A stretch of DNA of 64,000 bases, taken from Parabacteroides sp. PF5-9. Lineage in GTDB: Bacteria; Bacteroidota; Bacteroidia; Bacteroidales; Tannerellaceae. Below, in pieces: positions 34,017 through 43,151 of this stretch. The translations under genes were made by a program, and so were the position numbers. The DNA is taken from contig NZ_JARXWG010000015.1 of the NCBI RefSeq assembly GCF_029893105.1, positions 38,645 through 102,644 of the forward strand. Reading direction: 5' to 3'. The notes below the pieces were generated by a model. That model saw nothing but the letters and a program-made list of their open reading frames with translations, was not told where the DNA came from and did not search any database. Position 1 is the first letter of the stretch. Every line of letters begins with the position of its first letter.

Positions 34017-34086
34017 GAAATAGTCTCCGAGGTTTGTCTACGTCTGCAAAAAAGGCTTTCTTTGTAGAAACCAAAGGGAAATCAAT

Positions 34087-34476
34087 ATGGAAAAGATGGT
34101 CGAGCTGGCCCGGTTTACCTATCCGGCAGAAGCACAGACATTGGTCGCCTTGTTAAAATCAGAAGGAATCGATTGTTATATCCGCAATGAATTCAGTAGC
34201 CAGGTCATGGCCGGCTACGTGGATGTTGGTGGCGCACGTGTAGAAACCCTTGAGAGTAATATCCCCAGAGCGCTCGAAATCATGCAGGATAATGGTTATG
34301 AGATCCCGCGTGAAGACGAACAACCCGATCAGGTCAAAGCCGTAGCGAATTGGGCCCGGCATATTCCTTTTCTGCGCAACTACGCGTTGGAAAAACAGAT
34401 CCTCCTCCTCTTTTTATTGATTGCAATTATTATCGCCGGACTTATTTATGCCAACTCCCTGTTGGTATCCAATTAG
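34087..34476 (+). CDS. DUF2007 protein with C-terminal membrane anchor
   Basis: A 129-residue protein. Residues 1-80 match DUF2007 (putative signal-transducing domain, ferredoxin-like): ELARFTYPAEAQTLVALLKSEGIDCYIRN and GARVETLESNIPRALEIM. The C-terminal segment ILLLFLLIAIIIAGLIYANSLL is a membrane anchor, so the domain faces the cytoplasm from the inner membrane. Function is unknown. A 60-residue membrane protein follows after 13 bp and is probably co-transcribed. Confidence 0.85.
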   Translation: MEKMVELARFTYPAEAQTLVALLKSEGIDCYIRNEFSSQVMAGYVDVGGARVETLESNIPRALEIMQDNGYEIPREDEQPDQVKAVANWARHIPFLRNYALEKQILLLFLLIAIIIAGLIYANSLLVSN

Positions 34477-34489
34477 ACAAATGTAAACT

Positions 34490-34672
34490 ATGGCACGTAG
34501 AAAAATAACAAATAGTCAAGCCGTATGCATCATTCTCTTATGGGGCATATTGTGTTACATGCTGCTTGCTTACAGCGAAAAGATCACCTTCAACGTCGTA
34601 TTCGCTTTAGTCGCCTCAGCAATCATTGTGTTCGTTCCTCTATATAAAAGCAGAAGAAACAACGATGAGTAA
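34490..34672 (+). CDS. Small two-helix membrane protein
   Basis: A 60-residue protein with a basic start and two hydrophobic segments (AVCIILLWGILCYMLLAY and VVFALVASAIIVFVPLY) ending in charged residues. I do not recognise a family. The tight 13-bp spacing after the DUF2007 gene and good hydrophobic pattern support it as a real gene. Confidence 0.6.
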   Translation: MARRKITNSQAVCIILLWGILCYMLLAYSEKITFNVVFALVASAIIVFVPLYKSRRNNDE

Positions 34673-34739
34673 CATTTACTCGTTTTTAGCAAACAAATCT
34701 ATCTAAATGTCATTTTTTTTGCTTTTTTACTTTCATTTA

Positions 34740-34770
34740 TTTGTTAATAATGATTTTTACCTTACCTTTG
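34740..34770 (+). promoter_or_regulatory. Consensus promoter of gdhA
   Basis: TTTG (34740-34743), 19 bp, TACCTTTG (34763-34770): a full match to the Bacteroidetes promoter. It leaves a 5' leader of about 60 nt before the ATG at 34838. Confidence 0.85.
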
Positions 34771-34837
34771 TGCGGTCAAAAAAGTCTGATAAGGCAAATA
34801 TCAATAGGGTATAACAATAATAAAACAATGAAGTCGT

Positions 34838-36172
34838 ATGAAAGCAAATGAAGTTCTTGACAACTTAAAAAGAAGATTCCCCAACGAGTTGGAATATCAC
34901 CAGGCAGTAGCTGAAGTTTTAGGGTCTATCGAAGAAGTTTACAATCAACATCCTGAATTTGAAAAGAACAATCTGATCGAACGTCTTTGTATTCCTGATC
35001 GGATCTTTACTTTCCGTGTGACATGGACAGACGATAAAGGAAATGTACATACCAATATGGCTTACCGCATCCAGCACAACAACGCAATTGGTCCATATAA
35101 AGGGGGGATGCGCTTTCACGCTTCTGTGAATCTTTCGATTCTGAAATTCCTTGCTTTCGAACAGACATTCAAAAACTCATTGACCACCCTCCCGATGGGT
35201 GGCGGTAAAGGAGGTTCTGATTTCAATCCGAAAGGTAAATCGAATGCTGAAATCATGCGTTTTTGCCAGGCACTTATGCTGGAATTGTGGCGCAACATCG
35301 GTCCGGACACAGACGTTCCGGCAGGTGATATCGGTGTAGGCGGACGCGAAGTGGCTTACATGTATGGCATGTATAAAAAATTAGCACGCGAAAATACCGG
35401 AACATTCACAGGCAAAGGGATTGAGTTCGGTGGTTCATTAGTTCGCCCCGAAGCGACCGGTTACGGGAATGTGTACTTCCTATTGGAAATGTTGAAAACA
35501 CGTAAGATCGATATCAAAGGGAAAGTGGTTGCTGTTTCCGGCTCAGGAAACGTTGCTCAATATACAGTTGAAAAATTAATCGAACTGGGAGCGAAAGTGG
35601 TTACATTATCCGACTCCAACGGGTATATCTATGATCCGGAAGGAATCGATCGTGAAAAGCTGGCTTATATCATGGAACTGAAAAACCTCTACCGGGGTCG
35701 TATCAAAGAATATGCTGAAAAATACAACTGTAAATATGTCGAAGGCGCTCGTCCATGGGGTGAAAAATGTGATATCGCTCTGCCAAGTGCGACTCAGAAC
35801 GAGCTCACCGGCGAAGATGCCAAAACACTTCTGGCCAACGGATGTTTTGCCGTATCGGAAGGAGCGAATATGCCTTCTACACCTGATGCGATCGATGCAT
35901 TCCTTGAAGCAAAAATCTTGTATGCTCCGGGGAAAGCAGCCAATGCAGGAGGGGTAGCCACTTCCGGTTTGGAGATGACACAAAACGCGATGAAACTGAG
36001 TTGGACACGTGAAGAGGTGGATGAAAAACTGAAAAGCATTATGCAATCCATTCACGGACAATGTACCAAATACGGCACACAACCCGACGGATACGTCGAC
36101 TATGTAAAAGGAGCCAACATTGCCGGATTTATGAAAGTATCCAAAGCGATGATGGCGCAAGGTATTTTATAA
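34838..36172 (+). CDS. gdhA: NADP-type glutamate dehydrogenase
   Basis: A 444-residue hexameric glutamate dehydrogenase that interconverts 2-oxoglutarate plus ammonia and glutamate. Glu/Leu/Phe/Val dehydrogenase signatures are intact: KGGMRFH, the catalytic lysine region LPMGGGKGGSDFNPKGKS, and PAGDIGVGGREV. The nucleotide fold is VAVSGSGNVAQYTVEKLIELG, ending SDSNGYI. The length and GSGNVA loop are of the NADP-dependent assimilatory type common in Bacteroides. It is monocistronic, with a consensus promoter and its own terminator. Confidence 0.97.
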   Translation: MKANEVLDNLKRRFPNELEYHQAVAEVLGSIEEVYNQHPEFEKNNLIERLCIPDRIFTFRVTWTDDKGNVHTNMAYRIQHNNAIGPYKGGMRFHASVNLSILKFLAFEQTFKNSLTTLPMGGGKGGSDFNPKGKSNAEIMRFCQALMLELWRNIGPDTDVPAGDIGVGGREVAYMYGMYKKLARENTGTFTGKGIEFGGSLVRPEATGYGNVYFLLEMLKTRKIDIKGKVVAVSGSGNVAQYTVEKLIELGAKVVTLSDSNGYIYDPEGIDREKLAYIMELKNLYRGRIKEYAEKYNCKYVEGARPWGEKCDIALPSATQNELTGEDAKTLLANGCFAVSEGANMPSTPDAIDAFLEAKILYAPGKAANAGGVATSGLEMTQNAMKLSWTREEVDEKLKSIMQSIHGQCTKYGTQPDGYVDYVKGANIAGFMKVSKAMMAQGIL

Positions 36173-36201
36173 AAAGTTATTTGTTTTTGATCATGTATAG
36201 A

Positions 36202-36234
36202 AAAGGAGTTGGCCAATGGTCAATTCCTTTTTTT
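36202..36234 (+). terminator. Terminator of gdhA
   Basis: 13-bp stem with two G-U pairs (36202-36214 with 36218-36230), loop AAT, then a T-run. It could also serve the convergent PAP2 gene. Confidence 0.85.
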
Positions 36235-36277
36235 ATGTTGAGACAAGCCCGTTTTACACAATCTCCCGTTGATCCTT

Positions 36278-36832
36278 TCAAAACCGAAGCGACGCATAAA
36301 TACCATACCCCCCATTTCCGGCAACGGGACTGACCGACAGGTTATACTTGTCGGCAAAAGGACGGGTAAACAGATAACCACTTCCAACACCCAGCACTGC
36401 TCCTGCAGCAACATCCCACCAATCATGTTTTTTAGCATAGGTTCGGCTCCAACCAACATACGACGCAACCACATAAGCCGGAATCCCCCATTTCCATCCG
36501 TATCGCTTCTGGATAAATGTGGCTCCGGTAAAAGCAACGGAGGTATGTAACGACGGGAATGAACGGTTGTCACTCCGATCCGGACGCTCTTTGTCGACCA
36601 GGTATTTCAAAGCGTAAGAAACACCAATCGTTGTAGCCGCCGCAAAAGCACCTTGTTTCATTCCCTCCCAATCCTGTAAGAGCAAAACGGTTGTGATACA
36701 AGCCAATGGAGTCACGGTCACCATAATATCACTGGACGTTTTAACCGCTTTCCGGCTACCGGATAATTCAACCTGTTGCGCCTGTAACGCGAAAGCGAAG
36801 AGGAGCAGACATATCACTAATTGCTGTTTCAT
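36278..36832 (-). CDS. PAP2-family phosphatase, exported
   Basis: A 184-residue protein with a signal peptide (QLVICLLLFAFALQAQ). It has the three PAP2 motifs: KYLVDKERP (residues about 75-83), FPSLHTS (about 91-97), and SRTYAKKHDWWDV (about 128-140), with the catalytic histidines intact. Family members remove phosphate from lipids such as undecaprenyl pyrophosphate or lipid A. Unlike six-helix PAP2 lipid phosphatases this one is short with few hydrophobic segments, and its C-terminus (GIYASLRF) resembles an outer-membrane protein, so a periplasmic or outer-membrane location is likely. The substrate is unknown. Confidence 0.88.
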   Translation of the reverse strand: MKQQLVICLLLFAFALQAQQVELSGSRKAVKTSSDIMVTVTPLACITTVLLLQDWEGMKQGAFAAATTIGVSYALKYLVDKERPDRSDNRSFPSLHTSVAFTGATFIQKRYGWKWGIPAYVVASYVGWSRTYAKKHDWWDVAAGAVLGVGSGYLFTRPFADKYNLSVSPVAGNGGYGIYASLRF

Positions 36833-36947
36833 TTTTTAAGTCTTATTCTCTAAAACGTATATCACCCGCAAATATTATCTCTTCCCTTTTCATACGATTC
36901 CGAAAAAGAGCCCCTATTTTCCCTGTTTTTTTTCGATGAAAAATTCA

Positions 36948-37035
36948 TTTGACAATTGTCGAATGATCGTTTCACAATTATGGAATGATCATTTGATAAT
37001 TATAGAACCATCGTTTGACAATTGTCAAACGAATC
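36948..37035 (-). repeat. Second 22-bp palindromic array (TTTGACAATTGTCAAA type)
   Basis: Four units of exactly 22 bp starting at 36948, 36970, 36992 and 37014, cores TTTGACAATTGTCGAA, TTTCACAATTATGGAA, TTTGATAATTATAGAA and TTTGACAATTGTCAAA. The last is a perfect palindrome. Different sequence but the same period and layout as the TAGAGGTAC arrays. It lies 28 bp past the stop of the minus-strand ABC exporter gene. Confidence 0.9.
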
Positions 37036-37063
37036 TTCATTCCACAAAAAATACGATTCTGAT

Positions 37064-38830
37064 CTAACGGAATTGTTCCTGATAAAGCGAGAAATATTTT
37101 CCTTGTTGCGCAAGTAACTCTTCGTGATTCCCCCGCTCAATGATCTCGCCATCCTCCAGTACCAGAATGAGGTGAGCGTTACGAATAGTCGACAACCGAT
37201 GGGCAATAATCAGGCTTGTACGCCCTTCCATTAATTGATCCAGACCTTTCTGAATCAACATCTCACTACGCGTATCGATATTACTGGTCGCTTCATCCAA
37301 CAGTAAAATCGAAGGATCGGCCACCGCGGCACGTGCGATGTTCAATAACTGGCGTTGCCCCTGACTCAGGTTGGCACCGTCATTTTCCAATAAGGTATCA
37401 TAACCGTGCGGCAACCGTTTAATAAACGAATGGGCAGCTGTCAGTTTAGCCGCCTCAACCACCTCTTCATCTGTCGCATCCAATCGTCCGAAGCGGATAT
37501 TCTCCCGCACACTTCCGGTAAACAGGTGGGTATCTTGTAACACGATCGCCATCGACGAACGCAGACTGTCACGTCTGATCGTACCAATAGGGTGATCATC
37601 GATTTTAATCTCACCGGATTGGATATCATAAAAGCGGGGCAACAGATTCATGATGGTTGTCTTCCCTGCTCCTGTGGTGCCTACCAGCGCAATTTTACAG
37701 CCAGGCCGGGCATGCAGGGAGATCCCTTTCAGGATGGTCTTTTCTGGATCATACCCAAAAACGACCTGTTCCATCCGAACATCGCCATCGATCTTTTCAA
37801 GCGTAATCGCATCCGGACGATCGATCGGTTCCGGCGCTTCATCGATGACCTGGAAGATCCGTTCGGCACCAGCCATGGCGGCCTGAATACTATTATAAAG
37901 ACTGGCCAATTGATTGATCGGTCGTCCGAATTGCCGCGAATATTGCAGGAATGCAGCCAGTCCACCGACATCAAACCCTCTGAAAATAGCAAGTAACCCT
38001 CCGACGATGGTCAATACCACATAGTTGAGTGTATTCAGATTCTGCATCACAGGCATCATCAATCCCGAATAAAACTGGGCATGTTGCGACTTATCGTTCA
38101 GGTCTTTGTTTAACAGGTCAAAATCGGCTTCCACCTTCTGTTCATGTCCGAAAAGCTTAATCACTTTCTGTCCGCTGATCATCTCTTCGATATACCCGTT
38201 GATATCCCCCAGTGCCGCCTGTTGCGCTTTAAAATATTTCCGGCTGCGTTTGACGATAAGATGTGCACTCAGAAACATCAGAGGGATAGTGATCAATGCG
38301 ACAATGGTCAATATCGGACTGATATAAAGCATCATAGTGAATATACCGATCAGCGTAAACATACTAAAGAGAATCTCTGCCAGGCTATCCGTCAAGGCAT
38401 CACTGATACGATCGATATCATTGGTATAGCGGCTCATCAGATCGCCATGTTGATGGGTGTCAAAATAGTTTAATGGAAGATGTTCCATCTGTCGGAAAAG
38501 ATCGGCACGTATGCGTGTGACCGTATTTTGTCCGATATCGTTCAACAAACGGTACTGCACCCACATGGCGGCGACTCCCGACAGGTAAATAACGCCCAAA
38601 AGAATAAGCGCATCGATTAATCCGCTGAAGTCCCCGGGAATAATATAGTCGTTGATAATCGGACGCAACATATACGACCCCAGCAAGCTACTGGCGATCT
38701 CTACAAGAATCAGCAGTCCGATGACCACCAACAGTTTGTTGTCCTGCCGCAAATAGGTCATCATCCGGAAGAGTGTCTTTTTTGTCTCTTTCGGTTTACC
38801 GCTCGCCTTATATTTATCCCCGTGCGCCAT
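37064..38830 (-). CDS. ABC exporter half-transporter, catalytically competent subunit
   Basis: A 588-residue type IV ABC exporter half: six-helix membrane domain (residues about 20-325) and ATPase domain (about 345-585). ATPase motifs are canonical: Walker A GTTGAGKTT, signature NLSQGQRQ, Walker B ILLLDEATS with the catalytic Glu, and switch His in IIAHRLST. It lies 10 bp downstream of a second half-transporter whose ATP site is degenerate. Together they form a heterodimeric exporter of the BmrCD/TM287-288/LmrCD type, usually multidrug or lipid export. The substrate cannot be assigned. Confidence 0.93.
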   Translation of the reverse strand: MAHGDKYKASGKPKETKKTLFRMMTYLRQDNKLLVVIGLLILVEIASSLLGSYMLRPIINDYIIPGDFSGLIDALILLGVIYLSGVAAMWVQYRLLNDIGQNTVTRIRADLFRQMEHLPLNYFDTHQHGDLMSRYTNDIDRISDALTDSLAEILFSMFTLIGIFTMMLYISPILTIVALITIPLMFLSAHLIVKRSRKYFKAQQAALGDINGYIEEMISGQKVIKLFGHEQKVEADFDLLNKDLNDKSQHAQFYSGLMMPVMQNLNTLNYVVLTIVGGLLAIFRGFDVGGLAAFLQYSRQFGRPINQLASLYNSIQAAMAGAERIFQVIDEAPEPIDRPDAITLEKIDGDVRMEQVVFGYDPEKTILKGISLHARPGCKIALVGTTGAGKTTIMNLLPRFYDIQSGEIKIDDHPIGTIRRDSLRSSMAIVLQDTHLFTGSVRENIRFGRLDATDEEVVEAAKLTAAHSFIKRLPHGYDTLLENDGANLSQGQRQLLNIARAAVADPSILLLDEATSNIDTRSEMLIQKGLDQLMEGRTSLIIAHRLSTIRNAHLILVLEDGEIIERGNHEELLAQQGKYFSLYQEQFR

Positions 38831-38840
38831 CCCTCCTCTT

Positions 38841-40559
38841 CTATTGACTCAATTGTTGTGAATGATAAATCTCCTGATAGATCTTCGACGATTGTAGTAA
38901 CTCCTCCGGAGTTCCCATGGCATCAATCTCGCCATCTTCCAGTACGATCACCCGGTCGGCAGACTGCATGGTGTGAATACGCTGGGTGATGATAAAAACC
39001 GTTGTTTGTGCAAACAGACTGTTCAGATTGCGACGTATCTTAAGTTCGGTCTCACTGTCTACGGCGCTGGTACTATCGTCTAAAATCAAGATTTTGGGTT
39101 TTCGCAACAGGGCACGTGCGATACACAACCGTTGCTTCTGTCCGCCCGAGACATTCACGCCCCCCCGTCCGAGCACGGTCTCATACCCTTCATTGAAAGA
39201 GAGAATGAACTCATGCGCTTCTGCTGCTTTTGCGGCCTCAACCACCTGTTCGAAAGAGGCTTCTTGGTCGCCCCACCGGAGGTTCTCCAGAATCGTTCCG
39301 GAGAAAAGTTCGTTTTTCTGCAACACCATTCCGACCGCTTCATGCAAGGCCTGTTGTGGATATGTTTTGACATCCACCCCGTCGATAAGTACTTCTCCCG
39401 CAGTGGCATCATATAAACGGGGAATAAGCTGCACCATGGATGATTTGGCCGATCCTGTCGAACCGACAACCGCAATTGTCTCTCCGGCAGCAACATGGAA
39501 ATTGATATCTTTCAATACATCATTCTCTCCACCGCTATACCGGAAAGAGACATGATGGAAAGTGATATCACCCCGCTTGACCCGATCGTTGGATGCGTGT
39601 GAGAAATCTTTCAGTGAAGGTTCCGCTTCCAGCACCTCCACGATACGTTCGGAAGAGGCCGATGCTCTGGCAAAAGTCATAATGACCATCGACAACATCA
39701 TCAGCGACATCAAGATCTGCATCAGGTAATTGACAAAGGAGATCAATTCGCCGACCTTCAACTCTTCGGAAATCACCTTACTCCCTCCAAACCATAATAT
39801 AGCCAGGATCGATAGGTTCATGATCAAATGCATCACAGGAAAAATAGACACAATGATGTTAGATGCTTTGATTACTATATCACGAAGTTCTTCGCTATTA
39901 CGTACAAATTTTTGCGTTTCAAAATCCTCCCGCACAAATGATTTGACCACCCGGATATTGATCAGATTCTCTCTGACAACACTATTCAGTGCATCAATCT
40001 TCTGCTGCACCACCATAAACAACGGAAATCCTTTATAGAGTATAATAAAAATACTGATTCCCAATAGTGGTATTGAAGCTGCTAAGATGATTGCCAAATC
40101 TGCATTGATACTGATAATAAAAAACACCGCCATAACCAGCATCATAGGAGCACGTAACATGATACGCATCCCCATCATTATAACCTGTTGAATACGGGTA
40201 ACATCATTGGTCAGACGGGTAATCAGCGAAGCCGAACTGAACCGGTCGATGTCAGGAAAGGCCAGTTGTTGAATTTTCCCAAAAAGCGCTGTACGCAGAT
40301 CTGTCCCAAAACCAATCGAGGTTTTCGAAGAGACATAGATATTGATCACACTTGCAATTAATCCGATAACAGAAGCTACGAGCATTAAAATGCCGGTTCG
40401 GGTGATGACCGACAAATCACTACGCATAATTCCATCATCCACAATCTGCGACATGAAATAAGGCTGGATCGTTTCGGCAACAACACCAATCAACACCAAC
40501 AGCGGACTAATCAACAGATTTCCCCTGTATTTACGAAGTATTTGCCAGTATCTACTCAT
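38841..40559 (-). CDS. ABC exporter half-transporter, degenerate-site subunit
   Basis: A 572-residue partner of the following gene: membrane domain (residues about 15-310) and ATPase domain (about 330-570). Walker A is GSTGSAKSS and the signature is NVSGGQKQ. Walker B reads ILILDDSTS (catalytic Glu replaced by Asp) and the switch position reads ITQRIHT (His replaced by Gln). These are the hallmarks of the non-hydrolysing site in asymmetric heterodimeric exporters. It is first in the operon; a promoter with -7 box at 40626-40633 (complement) and a hairpin leader precede it. Confidence 0.93.
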   Translation of the reverse strand: MSRYWQILRKYRGNLLISPLLVLIGVVAETIQPYFMSQIVDDGIMRSDLSVITRTGILMLVASVIGLIASVINIYVSSKTSIGFGTDLRTALFGKIQQLAFPDIDRFSSASLITRLTNDVTRIQQVIMMGMRIMLRAPMMLVMAVFFIISINADLAIILAASIPLLGISIFIILYKGFPLFMVVQQKIDALNSVVRENLINIRVVKSFVREDFETQKFVRNSEELRDIVIKASNIIVSIFPVMHLIMNLSILAILWFGGSKVISEELKVGELISFVNYLMQILMSLMMLSMVIMTFARASASSERIVEVLEAEPSLKDFSHASNDRVKRGDITFHHVSFRYSGGENDVLKDINFHVAAGETIAVVGSTGSAKSSMVQLIPRLYDATAGEVLIDGVDVKTYPQQALHEAVGMVLQKNELFSGTILENLRWGDQEASFEQVVEAAKAAEAHEFILSFNEGYETVLGRGGVNVSGGQKQRLCIARALLRKPKILILDDSTSAVDSETELKIRRNLNSLFAQTTVFIITQRIHTMQSADRVIVLEDGEIDAMGTPEELLQSSKIYQEIYHSQQLSQ

Positions 40560-40565
40560 TGAAAT

Positions 40566-40593
40566 AAAAAAAAGACGACCAGGAGTCGTCTTT
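40566..40593 (-). terminator. Terminator-like hairpin in the leader of the ABC exporter operon
   Basis: Read on the minus strand: AAAGACGAC, loop TCCTG, GTCGTCTTT, then a run of T ending 6 nt before the ATG at 40559. A -7 box lies upstream of it at 40626-40633 (minus-strand TACCTTTG), so the hairpin would be within the exporter's own 5' leader as well as after the FIVAR gene. Confidence 0.8.
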
Positions 40594-40625
40594 ATGCTTT
40601 GTTTTACTCAACCCTGTTTGGTCGA

Positions 40626-40633
40626 CAAAGGTA
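40626..40633 (-). promoter_or_regulatory. -7 box of the ABC exporter operon
   Basis: TACCTTTG on the minus strand, about 66 bp upstream of the start codon, with a weak TTCG -33-like box 18 bp further up. The transcribed leader would be about 55-60 nt and includes the hairpin at 40566-40593. Confidence 0.6.
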
Positions 40634-40689
40634 ATTAAATTTATTGTCGATCGAACAGCTGGTCTGCCGGGTATAAAAAAACGGCTTAT

Positions 40690-41700
40690 TTATCTCATCA
40701 CGATTTTATGTATTCTGTCGTTTAATTGTACCAGATGAATGCCCTTGAGCAACTCTATAGTCGTCGTTCCTTCCTGTACACAGCATTGTGTATACAATTG
40801 TCCGGTTATACCATAGACTTTTATTTGCAAAGGGATATATGATTCGATTTGCAGATATCCGTTATAAGCCTGAAGCTGATAGCCCGTTTGCTTCGCATTG
40901 TCTACACCCGTAAGAGTGGGTGCTTTATCCACAGCAGGGTCTAAATTGACCATTGCTTCGTTTAATCTATTTATGCCGTTCGAACTATCCAACTCCGAAC
41001 AGTTTCGTATATTTTTAAGCAGATATTTAACATGGTCTAATGCCTCCTGGAAAAATTCCCAGCTGTCTGCTGTATAGGTCTTATTGAATACAAACACCTC
41101 AGCTTCAGCTATCGCAGCTTCCAACCGGCTCTTATCTGCAACCTTAGACAGCTGTTGTATGGCGTCTAACAATCCATGTACAACATTATCGACCTGCACT
41201 TGTGTCACTGCAGAATTATCAGCTACCGCCTTAGCTTCAGCAAATCGAATGGATACCTGATTGTATGAATTCTCTGTATAAATAGTTTCATCCTGAAGCT
41301 CTGTTTCAACGTATGTAATAATATTGAATAATAAATTTTTGCTTACACTAATACTTTCCAATCCCTCTACTGCGTTTTTCAGTTTAACATACGCATCCTC
41401 AACAGCTGTTGATGTTAGTTTGGACTCGTCGGTTGCCAGAATGATACGGGCCTCCTCAAAAGCATCACGAAATACCGCCGCAGATGCTTCTGTATATTGA
41501 CTCAGATCAAGTGTAGACAAGGTATTCACAAAGCCTTCTAATATAGACTTATTCATACGGCTACCTTCTTCTGTGGTAGTTTCATTGACCAGATTAAATT
41601 CATTCGATTCCCCTGTGTGGATATTTGCTATAATCAGGGGTGTTGATAACAGATATGCTATAAACAGCATAGTAGTGGTGTAGATACTCTTTCTTTTCAT
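40690..41700 (-). CDS. FIVAR-repeat surface protein with T9SS-like C-terminal domain
   Basis: A 336-residue exported protein. The ATG at 41700 opens a signal peptide (KSIYTTTMLFIAYLLSTPLIIA); an upstream in-frame start at 41760 would put 20 residues before it and is rejected. Three FIVAR-type helical repeats follow: YTEASAAVFRDAFEEARIIL, YTENSYNQVSIRFAEAKAV and YTADSWEFFQEALDHV. FIVAR modules occur in extracellular carbohydrate-active and adhesin proteins. The last 70 residues (LQIKVYGITGQLYTQ ... GIHLVQLNDRIHKIVMR) resemble a type IX secretion C-terminal sorting domain. No catalytic domain is present. Confidence 0.75.
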   Translation of the reverse strand: MKRKSIYTTTMLFIAYLLSTPLIIANIHTGESNEFNLVNETTTEEGSRMNKSILEGFVNTLSTLDLSQYTEASAAVFRDAFEEARIILATDESKLTSTAVEDAYVKLKNAVEGLESISVSKNLLFNIITYVETELQDETIYTENSYNQVSIRFAEAKAVADNSAVTQVQVDNVVHGLLDAIQQLSKVADKSRLEAAIAEAEVFVFNKTYTADSWEFFQEALDHVKYLLKNIRNCSELDSSNGINRLNEAMVNLDPAVDKAPTLTGVDNAKQTGYQLQAYNGYLQIESYIPLQIKVYGITGQLYTQCCVQEGTTTIELLKGIHLVQLNDRIHKIVMR

Positions 41701-41909
41701 GTCATTAAAATGATTTTCTAAAAAAATACTCATAAATTTTTGCTTATAAAAAGCGCACACGGATATCGCTGGATCGGCCTTGTATCAAATTACACAAGAT
41801 ACATTTGACGGATACAGACTAATAACAGTCAAATCGGTTGTTTTGATTAGAGAATCGTTGTTTTTAACTATTTTTAATACTCAAATAGAACACAGGTATC
41901 TATTCACCC

Positions 41910-42035
41910 ACCCCATGAGTCGATCCGCTACGCTCCTCTTCACCCGGGGTTATGCACATTTAACGCCTGTGGCGTTCGCCTTCACTATCTTCACATTATC
42001 TTCGGATGGAATACTTTTTTCTTAACTCACGTTAA
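41910..42035 (-). repeat. Structured intergenic repeat element, copy 1
   Basis: Shares a core of about 45 bp with the end of this window in inverted orientation: GATCCGCTACGCTCCTCTTC then ACCCGGGGTTATGCACAT. It includes a hairpin AACGCC-TGT-GGCGTT (41962-41976), an ACCCGGGGT arm (41942-41950) with a degenerate partner near 41910-41920, and ends with CTCACGTTA near 42034. Read on the minus strand it follows pfkA. Short, with no coding capacity. Confidence 0.85.
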
Positions 42036-42108
42036 AACAAGATGCGATCGTTTCAACAAGATCATGAATTGAGTCCTATTTGAGAGTCTTCATATTTACA
42101 TATATGTA

Positions 42109-42143
42109 AACAGGGTTATCCCTCTATATGGAATAACCCTGTT
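42109..42143 (-). terminator. Hairpin downstream of pfkA
   Basis: Perfect 11-bp inverted repeat AACAGGGTTAT (42109-42119) / ATAACCCTGTT (42133-42143), 13-nt loop. It is 27 bp past the pfkA stop; there is no strong T-run, so termination is probable but not certain. Confidence 0.6.
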
Positions 42144-42170
42144 GTCTTTATTTAGTATAAAGTAATACGA

Positions 42171-43151
42171 TTAAATCGACGAAATCCGCAGCGTATTCAA
42201 TAAGTCGGGATTGATCGGTTTATCATTCTTTATGGCTTTAGAAAAGGGCACATAAACAATGTTGTCATTCTGAATACCGATCATTACATTCCGTTGATCT
42301 TCAAGAATAGCATCAATAGCAGCCACGCCCATACGGGTGGCTAGGATACGGTCTTGTGCCGACGGCGAGCCTCCTCGTTGTAAATGACCTAAAATAGAGA
42401 CGCGAACATCAAATTGAGGATATTGATTTTTAACCCGTTCGGCCACTCCCATTGCTCCACCGGTCACTTCACTCTCGGCCACAAGAACAATGCTACTGTT
42501 TTTAGATTTTCTAAAACCATTTTCAATCATCTCGGCCAACTGATCTTTTTCGACCGACATCTCAGGGATAATAGCCGCTTCGGCTCCGGAAGCAATAGCT
42601 CCATTCAATGCCAGAAAACCGGCATCACGCCCCATGACTTCGATAAAGAACAGACGTTCATGAGAGGTTGCCGTATCACGGATCTTATCCACACATTCTA
42701 TAATTGTATTCAAAGCTGTATCGTAGCCGATAGTGACATCCGTTCCGAAAAGGTCGTTATCAATGGTTCCCGGCAAACCGATAATCGGATAGTTGTATTC
42801 TTGTGCAAACACTCGCGCACCGGTTAAAGTCCCGTCACCACCAATAGCCACCAAGGCATCGATCCCATGCTGAACCAAACGATCATAAGCTGTTTTTCGC
42901 CCTTCCGGGGTACGAAACTCGGCACATCTGGCTGTCTTCAGGATAGTTCCACCCCGCTGAATGATGTTACTGACATTTTGGGTTTTAAATTCTTCAATTT
43001 CATCAATGATCAACCCTTTGTACCCCCTATAAATACCTTTCACCTTTATCCCGTTATAAATTGCTGAACGGGTCACCGCACGAATAGCGGCGTTCATCCC
43101 GGGTGCATCACCTCCGGAGGTTAAGATGCCAATACATTTAACATTAGACAT
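42171..43151 (-). CDS. pfkA: ATP-dependent 6-phosphofructokinase
   Basis: A 326-residue phosphofructokinase of glycolysis, phosphorylating fructose 6-phosphate to fructose 1,6-bisphosphate. It has [19 protein letters not shown] at the start, the nucleotide loop [12 protein letters not shown] (GGDGT, the ATP-using rather than PPi-using form), the catalytic segment [20 protein letters not shown], and [13 protein letters not shown] with [15 protein letters not shown]. Length is normal for bacterial PfkA. Its -7 box on the minus strand is TATTTTTG (complement at 43178-43185). Confidence 0.97.
   Translation of the reverse strand: MSNVKCIGILTSGGDAPGMNAAIRAVTRSAIYNGIKVKGIYRGYKGLIIDEIEEFKTQNVSNIIQRGGTILKTARCAEFRTPEGRKTAYDRLVQHGIDALVAIGGDGTLTGARVFAQEYNYPIIGLPGTIDNDLFGTDVTIGYDTALNTIIECVDKIRDTATSHERLFFIEVMGRDAGFLALNGAIASGAEAAIIPEMSVEKDQLAEMIENGFRKSKNSSIVLVAESEVTGGAMGVAERVKNQYPQFDVRVSILGHLQRGGSPSAQDRILATRMGVAAIDAILEDQRNVMIGIQNDNIVYVPFSKAIKNDKPINPDLLNTLRISSI

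Larger units (their letters stand above)
41701..42170. other. Spacer between FIVAR gene and pfkA
   Basis: 470 bp without a gene. It holds the FIVAR gene's upstream region, TGTATC/GATACA inverted repeat near 41780-41802, the structured repeat element at 41910-42035, a perfect 16-bp palindrome TTTACATATATGTAAA (42095-42110) and the pfkA hairpin. Confidence 0.7.

Noticed and set aside
35606..36160. A 184-codon minus-strand frame inside gdhA
   Set aside because: Antisense shadow of a well-conserved gene; cysteine- and phenylalanine-rich composition typical of such shadows.
41780..42025. An 81-codon plus-strand frame across the spacer upstream of the FIVAR gene
   Set aside because: Runs through the structured repeat element; no ribosome-binding context or family resemblance.
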